From Chelativorans sp. (lineage in GTDB: Bacteria; Pseudomonadota; Alphaproteobacteria; Rhizobiales; Rhizobiaceae), in assembly GCF_031180965.1 (NCBI RefSeq), contig NZ_JAPSLH010000032.1, forward strand, positions 1 through 33,643: a stretch of DNA of 33,643 nucleotides, given 5' to 3'. The notes beneath the pieces are model-generated. The model did no database searches and had not been told where the DNA came from. It was given only the letters and a program-made list of their open reading frames with translations. This document shows positions 22,068-30,379 of this stretch, one piece after another (within the stretch, counting starts at the first letter, position 1; each line of letters opens with the position of its first letter). Both the position numbers and the translations under genes were made by a program.

Positions 22068-23969
22068 TCAGCTCTTCGGCATCCCGGCAGGCCTCAGCTG
22101 ACGCTTCTGCGCGGCAATGCGGAATGGGGCATTGGCCGCGCCGTAGCCGTGATAATCGCCGCGCCGCTGAACCACCTCGAAGAAGAAGCCCTCGCCATAA
22201 TTGGTGCTGTAGAACTGGAAATATTCGCCGCCTTCGTCCCGGTCGTAGAGGATGTTGTGCGATCGCAGCTGATCCGACAGCGCCGGATCGATGCCGAACC
22301 GTGCCTCGAGGTCGTCATAGTAGTTGGGGGAGATCTCCAGCGGGCGGAAACCGAGCTTCCGCATCGCCGTAGCGCTCGCAAAGATATCGCTGCTGGCGAA
22401 GGCGAGGTGCTGCACGGACGAACCGAAGCTCTCCGCGATGAAGTGGCCCGCCAGCGTCTTGCGGTTTTCGGCGCCGTTGAGGGTGAGCCGGAGCGTGCCA
22501 TTCTCGCTCTCTATGACCTGGCTGCGCACCAGCCCGCCGGGATCGATGACGTCCACCATCGGCGACTTCCGGGTGCGGAAGATGGCCGTGTAGAACAGGA
22601 TCCAGGTCAGCATCTCCTCATAGTTCATCGTCTGGGCGATGTGGTCGACGGCGACAAGGCCCGCGTCGGCCGCCAACTTTTTCTCCGGCAGCGGATCGAA
22701 TTCGATATCCCAGACGCGCGAGAGTTCGCTGTCGATGAAATAGATCACGCCGCCGCCCACGCCCCGGATGGCGGGGATTGCCAACTCGCCCGGCCCGCGC
22801 TTCTGCTCGAAGGGTTCCGCCCCGAGCGCGCGGGCGCGCGCCACCGTTGCCTGCGCGTCCTCGACACGGATGCCGAACGCATAGGCATTCGCTCCGTGAA
22901 CGAGATAGGAGGAATGGGCGAAGCCCTCGTGCTCCGTATTGATGACGATGTTGATGCCGGAGGCGGCGGGGCCCTGCCGCCAGAGCATCACGTCCTTGTT
23001 GCGGTGCTTTGCCTGCGCCGCAAAGCCCATGGTCGAAAGCAGCTGACCAAGCTCGCCCGCTTCCTCGTCATTGGCTGCGAATTCAACGAATTCCACCCCC
23101 TCCACCGGGATCCGGTCGGGCATGTCGGGGACGTCGATTGCAATTGCGTAAGCGTCGGCGCGGCGGACCTGATCCATCAGGTTCACCAGCGCCCGCCTGC
23201 CATCCACCGCGATCGATTTGGGGGAGCCGCCGCGGAACTGGTCGTTGAAGATTTCGAGCGAGAGCGGGCCGTCATAGCCGGTGACCGCCACGGCGCGCAT
23301 GAAATCGACCACGGGCAGGTCGCCCTGGCCTGGCATGTTGCGATAGTGCCGACTCCAGGAGAGCAGGTCCATTTCCATATAGGGGGCATCGGCAAGCTGC
23401 ACGATGAAGATGCGGTCGCCGGGGATGGCGCGGATCGTCTCGACGTCGAGCTTGCGCGCCAGCGTGTGAAAAGAATCGAGGATGAGACCGATATTGGGGT
23501 GGTCGGCGCGCCTGACAATCTCCCATGCGTCGCGATGATCGTTGATGTGGCGCCCCCAGGCGAGCGCTTCGTAGCCGACCCTCAAGCCCCGCTTCGCCGC
23601 GCGCTCGCCAAGCTCATGGAAGTCCGCTGCGGCGCGGTCAATGCCGCCGAGAGCGGCCGGCGAGACGTTGGAGCAGATGAGCATTAGGTCGGTGCCGAGC
23701 TCGGCCATCAGGTCGAATTTGCGCTCGGCCCGGTCGAAAGCGCGCGAGCGCTGGGGTTCGGGCAGACCCTCGAAATCGCGGAACGGCTGGAACAGCGTGA
23801 TCTCCAGACCGTGGTCGCGGATCATGCTGCCGACTTCGGCCGGCGTGCCGTCGAAGGCGAGGAAATCGGTTTCGAAAATCTCGACGCCGTCGAAACCGGC
23901 AGCGGCGATCGCCGCCAGCTTCTCGCGCAGGTCGCCGCTGATCGATACCGTGGCGATGGACGTCTTCAT
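22068..23969 (-). CDS. quiC: 3-dehydroshikimate dehydratase (QuiC type, isomerase barrel fused to HPPD-like domain)
   Basis: A 633-residue two-domain protein. The N-terminal TIM barrel (1 to about 280) holds metal ligands Glu134 (VGYEALAWGR), Asp165 and His168 (LDSFHTLA), Gln191 (IVQLADAP) and Glu239 (SLEIFND), as in the bacterial QuiC1 dehydratases. The C-terminal half (about 290-620) is a vicinal-oxygen-chelate region related to 4-hydroxyphenylpyruvate dioxygenase, with VDHIAQTM, VQHLAFA and FFFEVVQRR. It converts 3-dehydroshikimate to protocatechuate in the cytoplasm. The ATG overlaps the dehydroquinase stop by four bases, so the two pathway enzymes are coupled. It is the last gene of the quinate/shikimate operon. 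Confidence 0.93.
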   Translation of the reverse strand: MKTSIATVSISGDLREKLAAIAAAGFDGVEIFETDFLAFDGTPAEVGSMIRDHGLEITLFQPFRDFEGLPEPQRSRAFDRAERKFDLMAELGTDLMLICSNVSPAALGGIDRAAADFHELGERAAKRGLRVGYEALAWGRHINDHRDAWEIVRRADHPNIGLILDSFHTLARKLDVETIRAIPGDRIFIVQLADAPYMEMDLLSWSRHYRNMPGQGDLPVVDFMRAVAVTGYDGPLSLEIFNDQFRGGSPKSIAVDGRRALVNLMDQVRRADAYAIAIDVPDMPDRIPVEGVEFVEFAANDEEAGELGQLLSTMGFAAQAKHRNKDVMLWRQGPAASGINIVINTEHEGFAHSSYLVHGANAYAFGIRVEDAQATVARARALGAEPFEQKRGPGELAIPAIRGVGGGVIYFIDSELSRVWDIEFDPLPEKKLAADAGLVAVDHIAQTMNYEEMLTWILFYTAIFRTRKSPMVDVIDPGGLVRSQVIESENGTLRLTLNGAENRKTLAGHFIAESFGSSVQHLAFASSDIFASATAMRKLGFRPLEISPNYYDDLEARFGIDPALSDQLRSHNILYDRDEGGEYFQFYSTNYGEGFFFEVVQRRGDYHGYGAANAPFRIAAQKRQLRPAGMPKS

Positions 23970-24412
23970 GTCTCGCGCCCCCGGATCATCTCGATCAAAG
24001 CCTCCACTGCCAGCGCGTAGCCGCGCGGCCCGAGCCCGGCCAATACAGCGGTGGCGACGCTGGAGACGAGCGAGCGGTGGTAGATTTCCTCGCGCCGGTG
24101 GATATTCGAGATGTGGAATTCGATGATGGGCCCGGGAAACATCTTCAGCGCGTCGAGCAGCGGGATCGACCTGAAGCTCAGGCCTGCCGGATTGATGATG
24201 ATGCCCGCGCCCTCGTCTATGGCTTCATGGATCCAGTCGACAAGCTGATGCTCGGCATTCGACTGGTGGAACCGCACGGAGGTATGGCCCGCGGCCTCGC
24301 GGCACATCGCCTCGACCTCTGCGAGCGTCGTGGTGCCGTAGATTTCCGGCTCGCGTTTTCCAAGGCGGTTGAGATTCGGTCCGTTGAGGATGAAAATCGG
24401 CTTGATGGTCAT
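23966..24412 (-). CDS. aroQ: Type II 3-dehydroquinate dehydratase
   Basis: A 148-residue dodecameric-type dehydroquinase. It has ILNGPNLNRLGKREPEIYG with Arg20 and catalytic Tyr25, INPAGLS with Asn74, and EFHISN with catalytic His100. An Arg-rich segment, IHRREEIYH, follows at the lid contact. The common INPA-YTHTS loop is NPAGLSFRS here, a catabolic-type variation. It dehydrates 3-dehydroquinate to 3-dehydroshikimate. Between the TRAP permease (21 bases upstream) and quiC (four-base overlap), it clearly serves quinate breakdown rather than biosynthesis. The ATG is chosen with AGG at a 5-base spacing; a GTG two codons earlier is possible. Confidence 0.95.
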   Translation of the reverse strand: MTIKPIFILNGPNLNRLGKREPEIYGTTTLAEVEAMCREAAGHTSVRFHQSNAEHQLVDWIHEAIDEGAGIIINPAGLSFRSIPLLDALKMFPGPIIEFHISNIHRREEIYHRSLVSSVATAVLAGLGPRGYALAVEALIEMIRGRET

Positions 24413-24433
24413 AGTCACCTACCTTTCCGGCGG

Positions 24434-25735
24434 TCAGCCGCCATATCCGAGCAGCCTCGGCAGCCACAGCACGAGATCGGGGAAGAAGGTGATGAGGCCG
24501 AGCGCGGCCACCATGGCCCACAGGAACGGGAGCACGTCGCGCACGATGGCCCTCAACGGCACGTCGGCGATCCGCGTCATGACGAAGAGCAGCAGGCCGT
24601 AGGGGGGCGTGATGAGGCCGAGCATGATGTTGACAACGACCATGACGCCAAAATGGACCATGTCAATCCCGAACGCCTGCGCCGTGGGGATGAGCACGGG
24701 CACGACGACCAGAAGAATGGTAGTGCCCTCCAGCAGGCAACCAAGCAGCAGGAGCACGATGTTGACGACGATCAGGAAACCGGTAGGGGAAAGATCGCGG
24801 GCGGTGAGAAACGCGCTCAGCGCCTGCGGGATATTTTCAACCGTGACGACATAGTTGAAGACCAGCGCGCCGGCGATCAGCATGCCGATGGATGCCGATG
24901 TGCGCGCGCTCGACAGCACCGAACGATAGAAAGCGCCGAGGCTCACACTGCGATAGAGGATGGTCGACACGAGAAGCGCGTAGGCCGCGGCGATAGCCGC
25001 CGCCTCCGTCGGCGTGGTGACGCCGGAGTAGATGCCGCCGAGCAGGACGACGGGCATCATAAGCGTCGGCAGCGCCCCCCAGGTGATGCCCGGCAGGGCG
25101 CGCAGCGGCGTGGGCGGCTCGACCGGAAATCCCTTTCTGCGCGCATCGAACCAGACGATGATCATCTGCGACAGGGCCATCAGCAGCCCCGGCACGACGC
25201 CGGCCAGGAACAGGTATCCGATCGATGCATCGGAAACGAGGGCGTAGATGATCATGGGGATCGAGGGCGGAATGATGGGCCCGATCACAGCCGTCGCCGC
25301 CGTAAGTGCCGCAGCATAGCTCGGCGGATACTTCTGATCCCTGGTCATGATCTGCTGCATCATCTTACCGGTTCCGGCGGCATCGGCGATCGCGGAGCCG
25401 GACATGCCCGCGAAAATGATCGACTGGAGGATGTTGACGTGAGCCAGCCCGCCACGGAACCGGCCGACCACCGCGTTGCAGAAGGCCATGAGGCGATCCG
25501 TCATCGAGCCGATGTTCATCAGCTCCGCGGCGAGGATGAACAGCGGCACGGCAAGGATGATGTAGTTGAAATACATGCCGTTCAGCAGCTGTTCGGCGGC
25601 GGTTCCCATATCGAGGCCCGCAAGCAACAGGTAGAGAATGGAGCCGGCGATCATGGCATGGCCGATCGGCAGACCCAGGAAGGCGAGCGCGGTGATTGCC
25701 ACGAGCGACAGGGAGAACGGGCTGGCGAAGCTCAT
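24434..25735 (-). CDS. TRAP transporter large permease (DctM)
   Basis: A 433-residue membrane protein with about 12 hydrophobic segments. DctM features are ALAFLGLPIGHAMIAGS near the start, YFNYIILAVPLFILAAELMN, the FAGMSGSAIADAAGTGKMMQ loop, ATAVIGPIIPPSIPMIIYA, and in the second half GVTTPTEAAAIAAAYALLV and GLITPPYGLLLFV. It is the sodium-driven translocating subunit. The start overlaps dctQ by four bases. Together with the binding protein and dctQ, and followed by dehydroquinase and dehydroshikimate dehydratase, it is probably a quinate/shikimate or related carboxylate importer. Confidence 0.96.
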   Translation of the reverse strand: MSFASPFSLSLVAITALAFLGLPIGHAMIAGSILYLLLAGLDMGTAAEQLLNGMYFNYIILAVPLFILAAELMNIGSMTDRLMAFCNAVVGRFRGGLAHVNILQSIIFAGMSGSAIADAAGTGKMMQQIMTRDQKYPPSYAAALTAATAVIGPIIPPSIPMIIYALVSDASIGYLFLAGVVPGLLMALSQMIIVWFDARRKGFPVEPPTPLRALPGITWGALPTLMMPVVLLGGIYSGVTTPTEAAAIAAAYALLVSTILYRSVSLGAFYRSVLSSARTSASIGMLIAGALVFNYVVTVENIPQALSAFLTARDLSPTGFLIVVNIVLLLLGCLLEGTTILLVVVPVLIPTAQAFGIDMVHFGVMVVVNIMLGLITPPYGLLLFVMTRIADVPLRAIVRDVLPFLWAMVAALGLITFFPDLVLWLPRLLGYGG

Positions 25736-26256
25736 ACGCCGGAGCCCGCCTTGGGTGGGTCGAACGCATCGACGTTTCGGCCGGTGAGCGCCTTCCAGGA
25801 CAGCCAGATATAGCGGGCGATCACAGCCAGAACGAAGACGATGTAGATAGAGAAGACCCAGTCGAAGCGCAGCTTGAGATAGGAGCTCTTCTCTACCTTC
25901 ATGAAGGTGACGTAGTCGAGCACCGCCGGAAAGGAATATCCGTAGAGGAACAGCAAAGCCGCCGCCGAGAGCAGGAACATGATCCGGCGAGCCCGGGACC
26001 CTGCCGAGGCGTAGAGCAGGTCAAAGCGGATCTCCTCCTCCTCGTGCACGACGAAGGCCGCACCGAAGAGAACGATCCAGATCCAGAGGATGGAGCTGAG
26101 TTCGTTGGTCCATCCGACGGGCAGGTTGAGCACGTATCGGAACAGGACCTGCAGCAGGAATGCGAGGAACATAGTGCCGAGCATGAGCGCCAGAAGGTTC
26201 TCCGCCCGGCGGTATAGCCAGAGACCGATCCTTAATTTCGATGGCATGCGTTCCAT
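25732..26256 (-). CDS. TRAP transporter small permease (DctQ)
   Basis: A 174-residue membrane protein with four hydrophobic segments: NLLALMLGTMFLAFLLQVLFRYV, WTNELSSILWIWIVLFGAAFVV, IMFLLSAAALLFLYGYSFPAV and WVFSIYIVFVLAVIARYIWL. The second is the conserved DctQ segment: W-NE-S--LWIW-V--GAA. It forms the membrane complex with DctM. Two ATGs three codons apart are possible starts. It follows the binding-protein gene by 61 bases and overlaps the large permease gene. Confidence 0.93.
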   Translation of the reverse strand: MERMPSKLRIGLWLYRRAENLLALMLGTMFLAFLLQVLFRYVLNLPVGWTNELSSILWIWIVLFGAAFVVHEEEEIRFDLLYASAGSRARRIMFLLSAAALLFLYGYSFPAVLDYVTFMKVEKSSYLKLRFDWVFSIYIVFVLAVIARYIWLSWKALTGRNVDAFDPPKAGSGV

Positions 26257-26317
26257 CCCATCCTGCTAAAGAGATGAAGCAGCCCACCGCGGATCATGCC
26301 CGCGGCGGGCTGGGCAC

Positions 26318-27304
26318 TCAAAGCGCGTTGATTTTGTCGACCATGCCTTCCGGCCAGTCCTTGGCGAGATCGGAGGCAAGGTACTGCTGCTGCACATGCT
26401 CGCGGAAGGCGGCCTGATCGGGCTCGTAGATCTTCAGGCCTCTTTCCTTGAAGGATTCAACTAGCTCGGCCTCTTGCGCGAGATGCTTCTCCGTGGAGAA
26501 ATCGATCGCCGCGTCGGCCGCCGCTTGGAAGCGGGCCTGCGTGTCCGCATCCATTTCGTCCCAGACCTTCTTCGAGACGGTCAGCAGGTCGAAGCCGACA
26601 AGGTGCGAGGTGAGCACGATCTGCGACATGACCTCGTAGAACTTCATGTTCTCGACATTGGGCAGCGGGTTGTCCTGCCCGTCGATCGCGCCGGTCTGCA
26701 GGCCGGTATAGACCTCGGCGTAAGCCATCGGTGTTGGGTTGGCGCCAAGCGCCTCGCCAAGGAACTGCCAGGCGTCGCCCGGGGGCATGCGCAGCTTCAC
26801 ACCTGTCAGATCGGCGGGCGTGCGGATCTCTTTCTCGGGCTTCAGGCCGACCTGGCGAACGCCGAAATAGGTCGGTCCCAGGATCTTTATGCCAAGCTGG
26901 TCCTCGGCCATCTTCTTCAGTTCGGCGCCGGCCTCACTGTTGAAGAAGGCCCTCACATGGGCCGCGTCGCGGAACAGATAGCCGGCCGTCACGATCGACC
27001 AGGCCGGGATCTGCTTGGAGACGTCCTGCGGCGCGACGTTGCCCATCTCGAGATTGCCACGCTGCAGCGCGACGAGCTCGGTGCCCTGTTTGAACAGGTT
27101 GCCGCCAAAATAGCCTTCGAAGGTGAAGTCCTGGGCGATCGCGTCGGCGAACTGCTTCATCATCTCGGCGCGAATGTCCTGCTCGGAGAATACGGCGGAG
27201 AAGCGGAGCTTCGGCTTGTCCTGGGCGAGCACGGGAAACGCCGTTGCTGCGGAGGCAAGCCCCAGCCCGAGCATAAGCTGGCGGCGACTGATGGTGATGT
27301 TCAT
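26318..27304 (-). CDS. TRAP transporter substrate-binding protein (DctP)
   Basis: A 328-residue periplasmic solute receptor. The N-terminus has SRRQLMLGLGLA and a hydrophobic stretch ending VLAQDK, which looks like a twin-arginine or Sec signal with cleavage near residue 28. The DctP core is clear: LVALQRGNLEMGNVAPQDV, GVKLRMPPGDAWQFLGEALG with the Arg that clamps the ligand carboxylate, and AEVYTGLQTGAIDGQDNPLPNV. It captures an organic acid, and the operon suggests quinate, shikimate or dehydroshikimate. The ATG with GGGAGG upstream is preferred over longer in-frame readings, which have no signal peptide. Confidence 0.94.
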   Translation of the reverse strand: MNITISRRQLMLGLGLASAATAFPVLAQDKPKLRFSAVFSEQDIRAEMMKQFADAIAQDFTFEGYFGGNLFKQGTELVALQRGNLEMGNVAPQDVSKQIPAWSIVTAGYLFRDAAHVRAFFNSEAGAELKKMAEDQLGIKILGPTYFGVRQVGLKPEKEIRTPADLTGVKLRMPPGDAWQFLGEALGANPTPMAYAEVYTGLQTGAIDGQDNPLPNVENMKFYEVMSQIVLTSHLVGFDLLTVSKKVWDEMDADTQARFQAAADAAIDFSTEKHLAQEAELVESFKERGLKIYEPDQAAFREHVQQQYLASDLAKDWPEGMVDKINAL

Positions 27305-27465
27305 GATTTCCTCCCTTTTACGATGGTTGGTCCTAGAGCCTTCACGGGCCTGCTTGCGGTTGAGTAGGCCGCACCACTGTGATGTTGCGGGTTGGAGCTG
27401 CTCGGTGAAGAAGACGAAGGTTGGGCCCATCGCCTCCATGGCGGAACCTGATCACGGCCCTGACG

Positions 27466-27552
27466 TCATTGATTCCCGCGGGAATGGGTGCTTCTCCACT
27501 GAGGCGCGCGGCTGCAACAGCCCCCCAGGGCTGCGATATGAAGCGCTTTCAT
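27466..27552 (-). CDS. Small ORF with strong ribosome binding site (28 residues), in the gap before dctP
   Basis: GAGGAGGA lies eight bases before an ATG that opens MKALHIAALGGCCSRAPQWR, ending NQ and a TGA. It is in the 310-base gap between the quinate/shikimate dehydrogenase stop and dctP, on the same strand. The ribosome binding site is much better than expected by chance. It could be a leader or regulatory peptide (it has a Cys-Cys pair like the other small ORF here), or the start of a deleted gene. I do not recognise a family. The rest of the gap has no other feature I can support. Confidence 0.35.
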   Translation of the reverse strand: MKALHIAALGGCCSRAPQWRSTHSRGNQ

Positions 27553-27614
27553 GAAATTTCCTCCTCCTCAGCTCCAGCGGCTTCCAACTACGCTCGTCCT
27601 CCCGAGCGGGCGGC

Positions 27615-28505
27615 TCATGCCTGCGCCTCGAAATGCCTGGCCATGGCGGCCATGTCCGTCATCCTCCCCGTGAAGAGCTCGAAGGCGCGCGTCGCCTGTC
27701 CGATTGCCATGCCCATCCCCGGAAGAACCCTGCACCCGAGGCGGCGGGCGTGGCGCAGAAGCTCTGTCTCCCTCGGAAAGTAGACGATCTCGGCCACCCA
27801 TTGGTGGGATGCCAGAAGGTCCCCGGGAAAGGGCATCCCGGGACATTGGGCCATTCCCACAGGTGTCGTGTTAACCAGCCCGTCGGCGGCCGCGACCGCC
27901 GCCTCAATGTTCGTCGCCGCGCGGACCGCGGCATTGGCGGCGGTGTTCAGACGGTCTGCCAGGCGTTCCGCCCGCTCGGGCTGAGAATCGACGATCGCAA
28001 GTTCCTTCACGCCCAGCTTGATGAGGGCATAGGCGACCGCAGCTCCGGCGCCGCCGGCCCCGAACTGGACCACGCGGTCGAGGGATACGCCCGCCATGTC
28101 ACGCCTGAAGCTTTCGGCGAAGCCCCAGCAGTCGGTGTTGTGGCCGAAGCGCAACCCGTCCTTCAGCACCACCGTATTGACCGCGCCGACCACACGCGCT
28201 GCATCCGACAATTTGTCGAGCAGCGGCAGGATCTCCTGCTTGTAGGGGAAGGTGACGTTGAACCCGGAGAACCCGAAATATTCGACGAAACGGACGAGTT
28301 CGGAGATCGAGGGCGCCGGATCGCCCATGAGATCGGCATCAATCAGCCGGTAGACGTAAGCGATGCCCTGCGCACGCCCCTCCGCTTCATGCATAGCAGG
28401 GGTGCGGGAAAGCTGGATGCTGCGGCCAATGAGGCCGACCAGCACGCTGCTGCGTGGCGACACGAGCGTTCGTGCAGGTTCAGCGCTGATCACCGCTGGC
28501 TTCAA
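27615..28505 (-). CDS. Quinate/shikimate dehydrogenase (NAD-type, AroE family)
   Basis: A 296-residue AroE-family enzyme. GRSIQLSRTPAMHEAEG provides Ser33 and Thr35 for the substrate carboxylate; the Ser/Thr pair is the mark of catabolic quinate/shikimate dehydrogenases. Catalytic Lys89 (VTFPYK), Asn110 (AVNTV) and Asp125 (GHNTDCWG) are present. GAGGAG is at 149-154, and Asp in AIVDSQPERA at the end of strand two favours NAD(H). It oxidises quinate or shikimate in the first step of the pathway encoded downstream. The TTG start is preferred because GGGAGG lies about seven bases upstream; an earlier GTG would overlap that site. It diverges from the tetR gene. Confidence 0.92.
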   Translation of the reverse strand: MKPAVISAEPARTLVSPRSSVLVGLIGRSIQLSRTPAMHEAEGRAQGIAYVYRLIDADLMGDPAPSISELVRFVEYFGFSGFNVTFPYKQEILPLLDKLSDAARVVGAVNTVVLKDGLRFGHNTDCWGFAESFRRDMAGVSLDRVVQFGAGGAGAAVAYALIKLGVKELAIVDSQPERAERLADRLNTAANAAVRAATNIEAAVAAADGLVNTTPVGMAQCPGMPFPGDLLASHQWVAEIVYFPRETELLRHARRLGCRVLPGMGMAIGQATRAFELFTGRMTDMAAMARHFEAQA

Positions 28506-28565
28506 ACCTGATCCTCCCACGGGGATGCGCCGTCAAGGTGTGCCCAACTTATTTTTGAACTATCC

Positions 28566-28605
28566 GGTTAATTCAGTCAACCCTTTTGGACGAACAGGTT
28601 AGTTC
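28566..28605. promoter_or_regulatory. Candidate TetR operators in the divergent region
   Basis: A 17-base imperfect palindrome at 28566-28582 begins GGTTAATT and ends CAACC (pattern GGTT-A-T-A-T-AACC). A second dyad, GAAC, AGGTTA, GTTC, lies at 28592-28605. Both are between the quinate/shikimate dehydrogenase and tetR starts. TetR repressors usually bind 15-17 base palindromes in such divergent gaps. Confidence 0.45.
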
Positions 28606-28643
28606 CTATTATGGGATGTGGCAGAAGCCCAGAGATTCGGACA

Positions 28644-29312
28644 ATGGTCGAAGTGGCACTAGAAACGGAACGTGGGACCGGCCGGGGCGGCTGGAAGCAG
28701 GACCCTGCTGGCGTGCAGTCGGACATCCTAGCCGTCGCGACAGCGGAGTTCGCCGCCAACGGCCTGGCGGGCGCGCGCATGGACGAGATCGCGGCCAAGA
28801 CACGCACGTCAAAGCGCATGATCTACTACTATTTCGGCGACAAGGAGGGGCTTTACCGCCGCGTGCTAGAGGAAGCGTATCGGAAAGTGCGCGAGGGCGA
28901 GCGTAATCTCGACCTCGAAAATCTGCCGCCGGTGGAGGCGCTCACAGGCTTGGTTGAATTTACCTTCGATCACCACAGCAGCAATCCCGACTTTATCCGC
29001 CTCGTGATGATCGAGAACATCCACCACGGGGCCTTTCTCAGCCAGTCGAATTTGATCGGCAGCCTGAATGCGGGTGCTGTCGAAAAGCTGGAGGCGATCT
29101 GCCGGCGCGGAAAGAAGGAAGGAGTTTTCCGTGATGACATCGATCCATTGGAGCTGCACTGGCTAATAAGCGCACTTAGTTTCTTCAACGTGTCCAACCG
29201 CGCAACCTTCTCCCTGATTTTTGGAGAACGTCTTTATAGCGCCGCCGGTCAGGCAAGCTTACGCCGGCACGTGGTGACAATGGTGGTACGCTTTGCCGTC
29301 AAACTGGACTAG
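28644..29312 (+). CDS. TetR-family transcriptional regulator
   Basis: About 222 residues. The N-terminal DNA-binding domain reads ILAVATAEFAANGLAGARMD, EIAAKTRTSKRMIYYYFGDK and EGLYRRVLEEAY, the standard TetR helix-turn-helix. The C-terminal ligand domain has FIRLVMIENIHHGAFL and then GVFRDDIDPLELHWLISALS, as in regulators of aromatic and hydroaromatic catabolism. A start 33 bases earlier is equally possible; neither has a good ribosome binding site. It diverges from the quinate/shikimate operon and is its likely repressor, with a pathway intermediate as inducer (inferred). Confidence 0.92.
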   Translation: MVEVALETERGTGRGGWKQDPAGVQSDILAVATAEFAANGLAGARMDEIAAKTRTSKRMIYYYFGDKEGLYRRVLEEAYRKVREGERNLDLENLPPVEALTGLVEFTFDHHSSNPDFIRLVMIENIHHGAFLSQSNLIGSLNAGAVEKLEAICRRGKKEGVFRDDIDPLELHWLISALSFFNVSNRATFSLIFGERLYSAAGQASLRRHVVTMVVRFAVKLD

Positions 29313-29624
29313 ACAACCTAATCCAGGATGCTCAACGCGGTGAATTGCGACACAACGATATTGACCCTGAGCGACCGCATTCGGGCCCTATATTAGAAAC
29401 CGCAAATCGCTGCTTATGCGGGACGCCCATCGCGCCGTAAGCGAATGTCGGTATCGATAGTCGGGAGCCCACGCAGCATACAAGAGCAAAGACCGACGGA
29501 TTTTGCCACTAGCTGACGGTTGCCCTCTAGGATGTCGCGTCTTGGGTCGGAAGCTGACCGGCAGGTTCGGGATCAGCGTCTTAACGAGCGGACATTCACT
29601 TCGGCACGGTGTATTTGAGGGTCG
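29313..29624. other. Intergenic region, nothing recognised
   Basis: I see no frame with a start, ribosome binding site and family-like sequence. A minus-strand open frame here lacks plausible composition. This probably marks the border between the quinate module and the decayed right-hand genes. Confidence 0.3.
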
Positions 29625-30379
29625 ATGCGCTTCGCGATTGAAACCCTCGGCACACGCGGGGACGTCCAGCCATACCTTGCGTTGGCTATGGGCCTGATGG
29701 CGCGTGGACATGAGGTCCAACTGGCCGCTCCCGTCCAGTTCACCGACATGGCCGCCGAGTACGGTGTTCCGTTCGCGGGCTTGCCAGGAGAATTCCTGGC
29801 GCTGCTGGTTCCTTAATAGCCCCGATTGGCAGCCGGACGAGGCGCTGGAGGCTTTCCTGACAGCTGGACCCCCACCGGTCTATTTCGGCTTCGGGAGCGT
29901 GCCGGGAATCGACCGTGCGGCGATGGCGGGCACGATCCTGGAGGCTCTCGAAACCACCGGGAAGCGTGGCCTGCTGGCCGGCGGGGGGCGGCGCGATCGG
30001 TAAAGTGGATGCGAGCGCCCGCGCGTTCTTCCTGGACGCCGCGCCGCACGATCGATTGCTGCCACGGGCAGGTGCGGCGATCCATCACGGGGGAGCAGGA
30101 ACGACCGCGGCGAGCCTTCGTGCAGGGCTGCCCACGCAGATCGTGCCTTTCTTCGGTGATCAGCCCTTCTGGGGCAGGCGAGTAGCCACACTTGGCGCTG
30201 GGCCCGCCCCACTCGACTGGAGGACGCTCAGCGCCGCCGGGCTGGCCAAAGCGCTGGCAGCGATGGACACGGCCGCCATGCGGGCACGAGCGGCTGAGCT
30301 GGGCATCGCCATAGCGAAGGACCGCGGTGTCGAGACCGCAACTAAATTCCTCGAACGACTGAGCGTCACCTCGCGTTGA
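29625..30379 (+). pseudogene. Glycosyltransferase (UDP-sugar:sterol-type GT1) pseudogene
   Basis: The N-terminus MRFAIETLGTRGDVQPYLAL, then RGHEVQLAAP and GVPFAGLPGEF, is the start of a GT1 enzyme of the sterol/macrolide glycosyltransferase kind. After about 62 codons the frame stops. In another frame the protein resumes at GPPPVYFGFGSVPG and LEALETTGKRGLLAGG. It shifts again near 30000 to AIGKVDASARAFFLDAAPHD and the donor-site motif IHHGGAGTTAASLRAG. About 150-200 middle codons are missing compared with the ~400-residue family. The internal deletion plus two frame changes make it non-functional. It abuts the HxlR-type regulator gene. Confidence 0.85.

Noticed and set aside
21939-23687. 582-codon plus-strand open frame opposite quiC
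   Set aside because: Shadow of the quiC coding frame; no family motif, no sensible start context.
22068-23969. quiC considered as a 4-hydroxyphenylpyruvate dioxygenase gene
   Set aside because: Only the C-terminal half is related; the N-terminal barrel with QuiC metal ligands and the adjacent dehydroquinase define it as 3-dehydroshikimate dehydratase.
24077-25813. 578-codon plus-strand frame rich in Asp, His and Arg opposite dctM
   Set aside because: Composition is typical of antisense of a membrane-protein gene; dctM on the other strand is unambiguous.
27539-27552. AAGCGCTTTCA considered as a LacI-type operator
   Set aside because: It is an asymmetric sequence that coincides with the first codons of a small ORF behind a strong ribosome binding site; one base is missing for the LacI palindrome.
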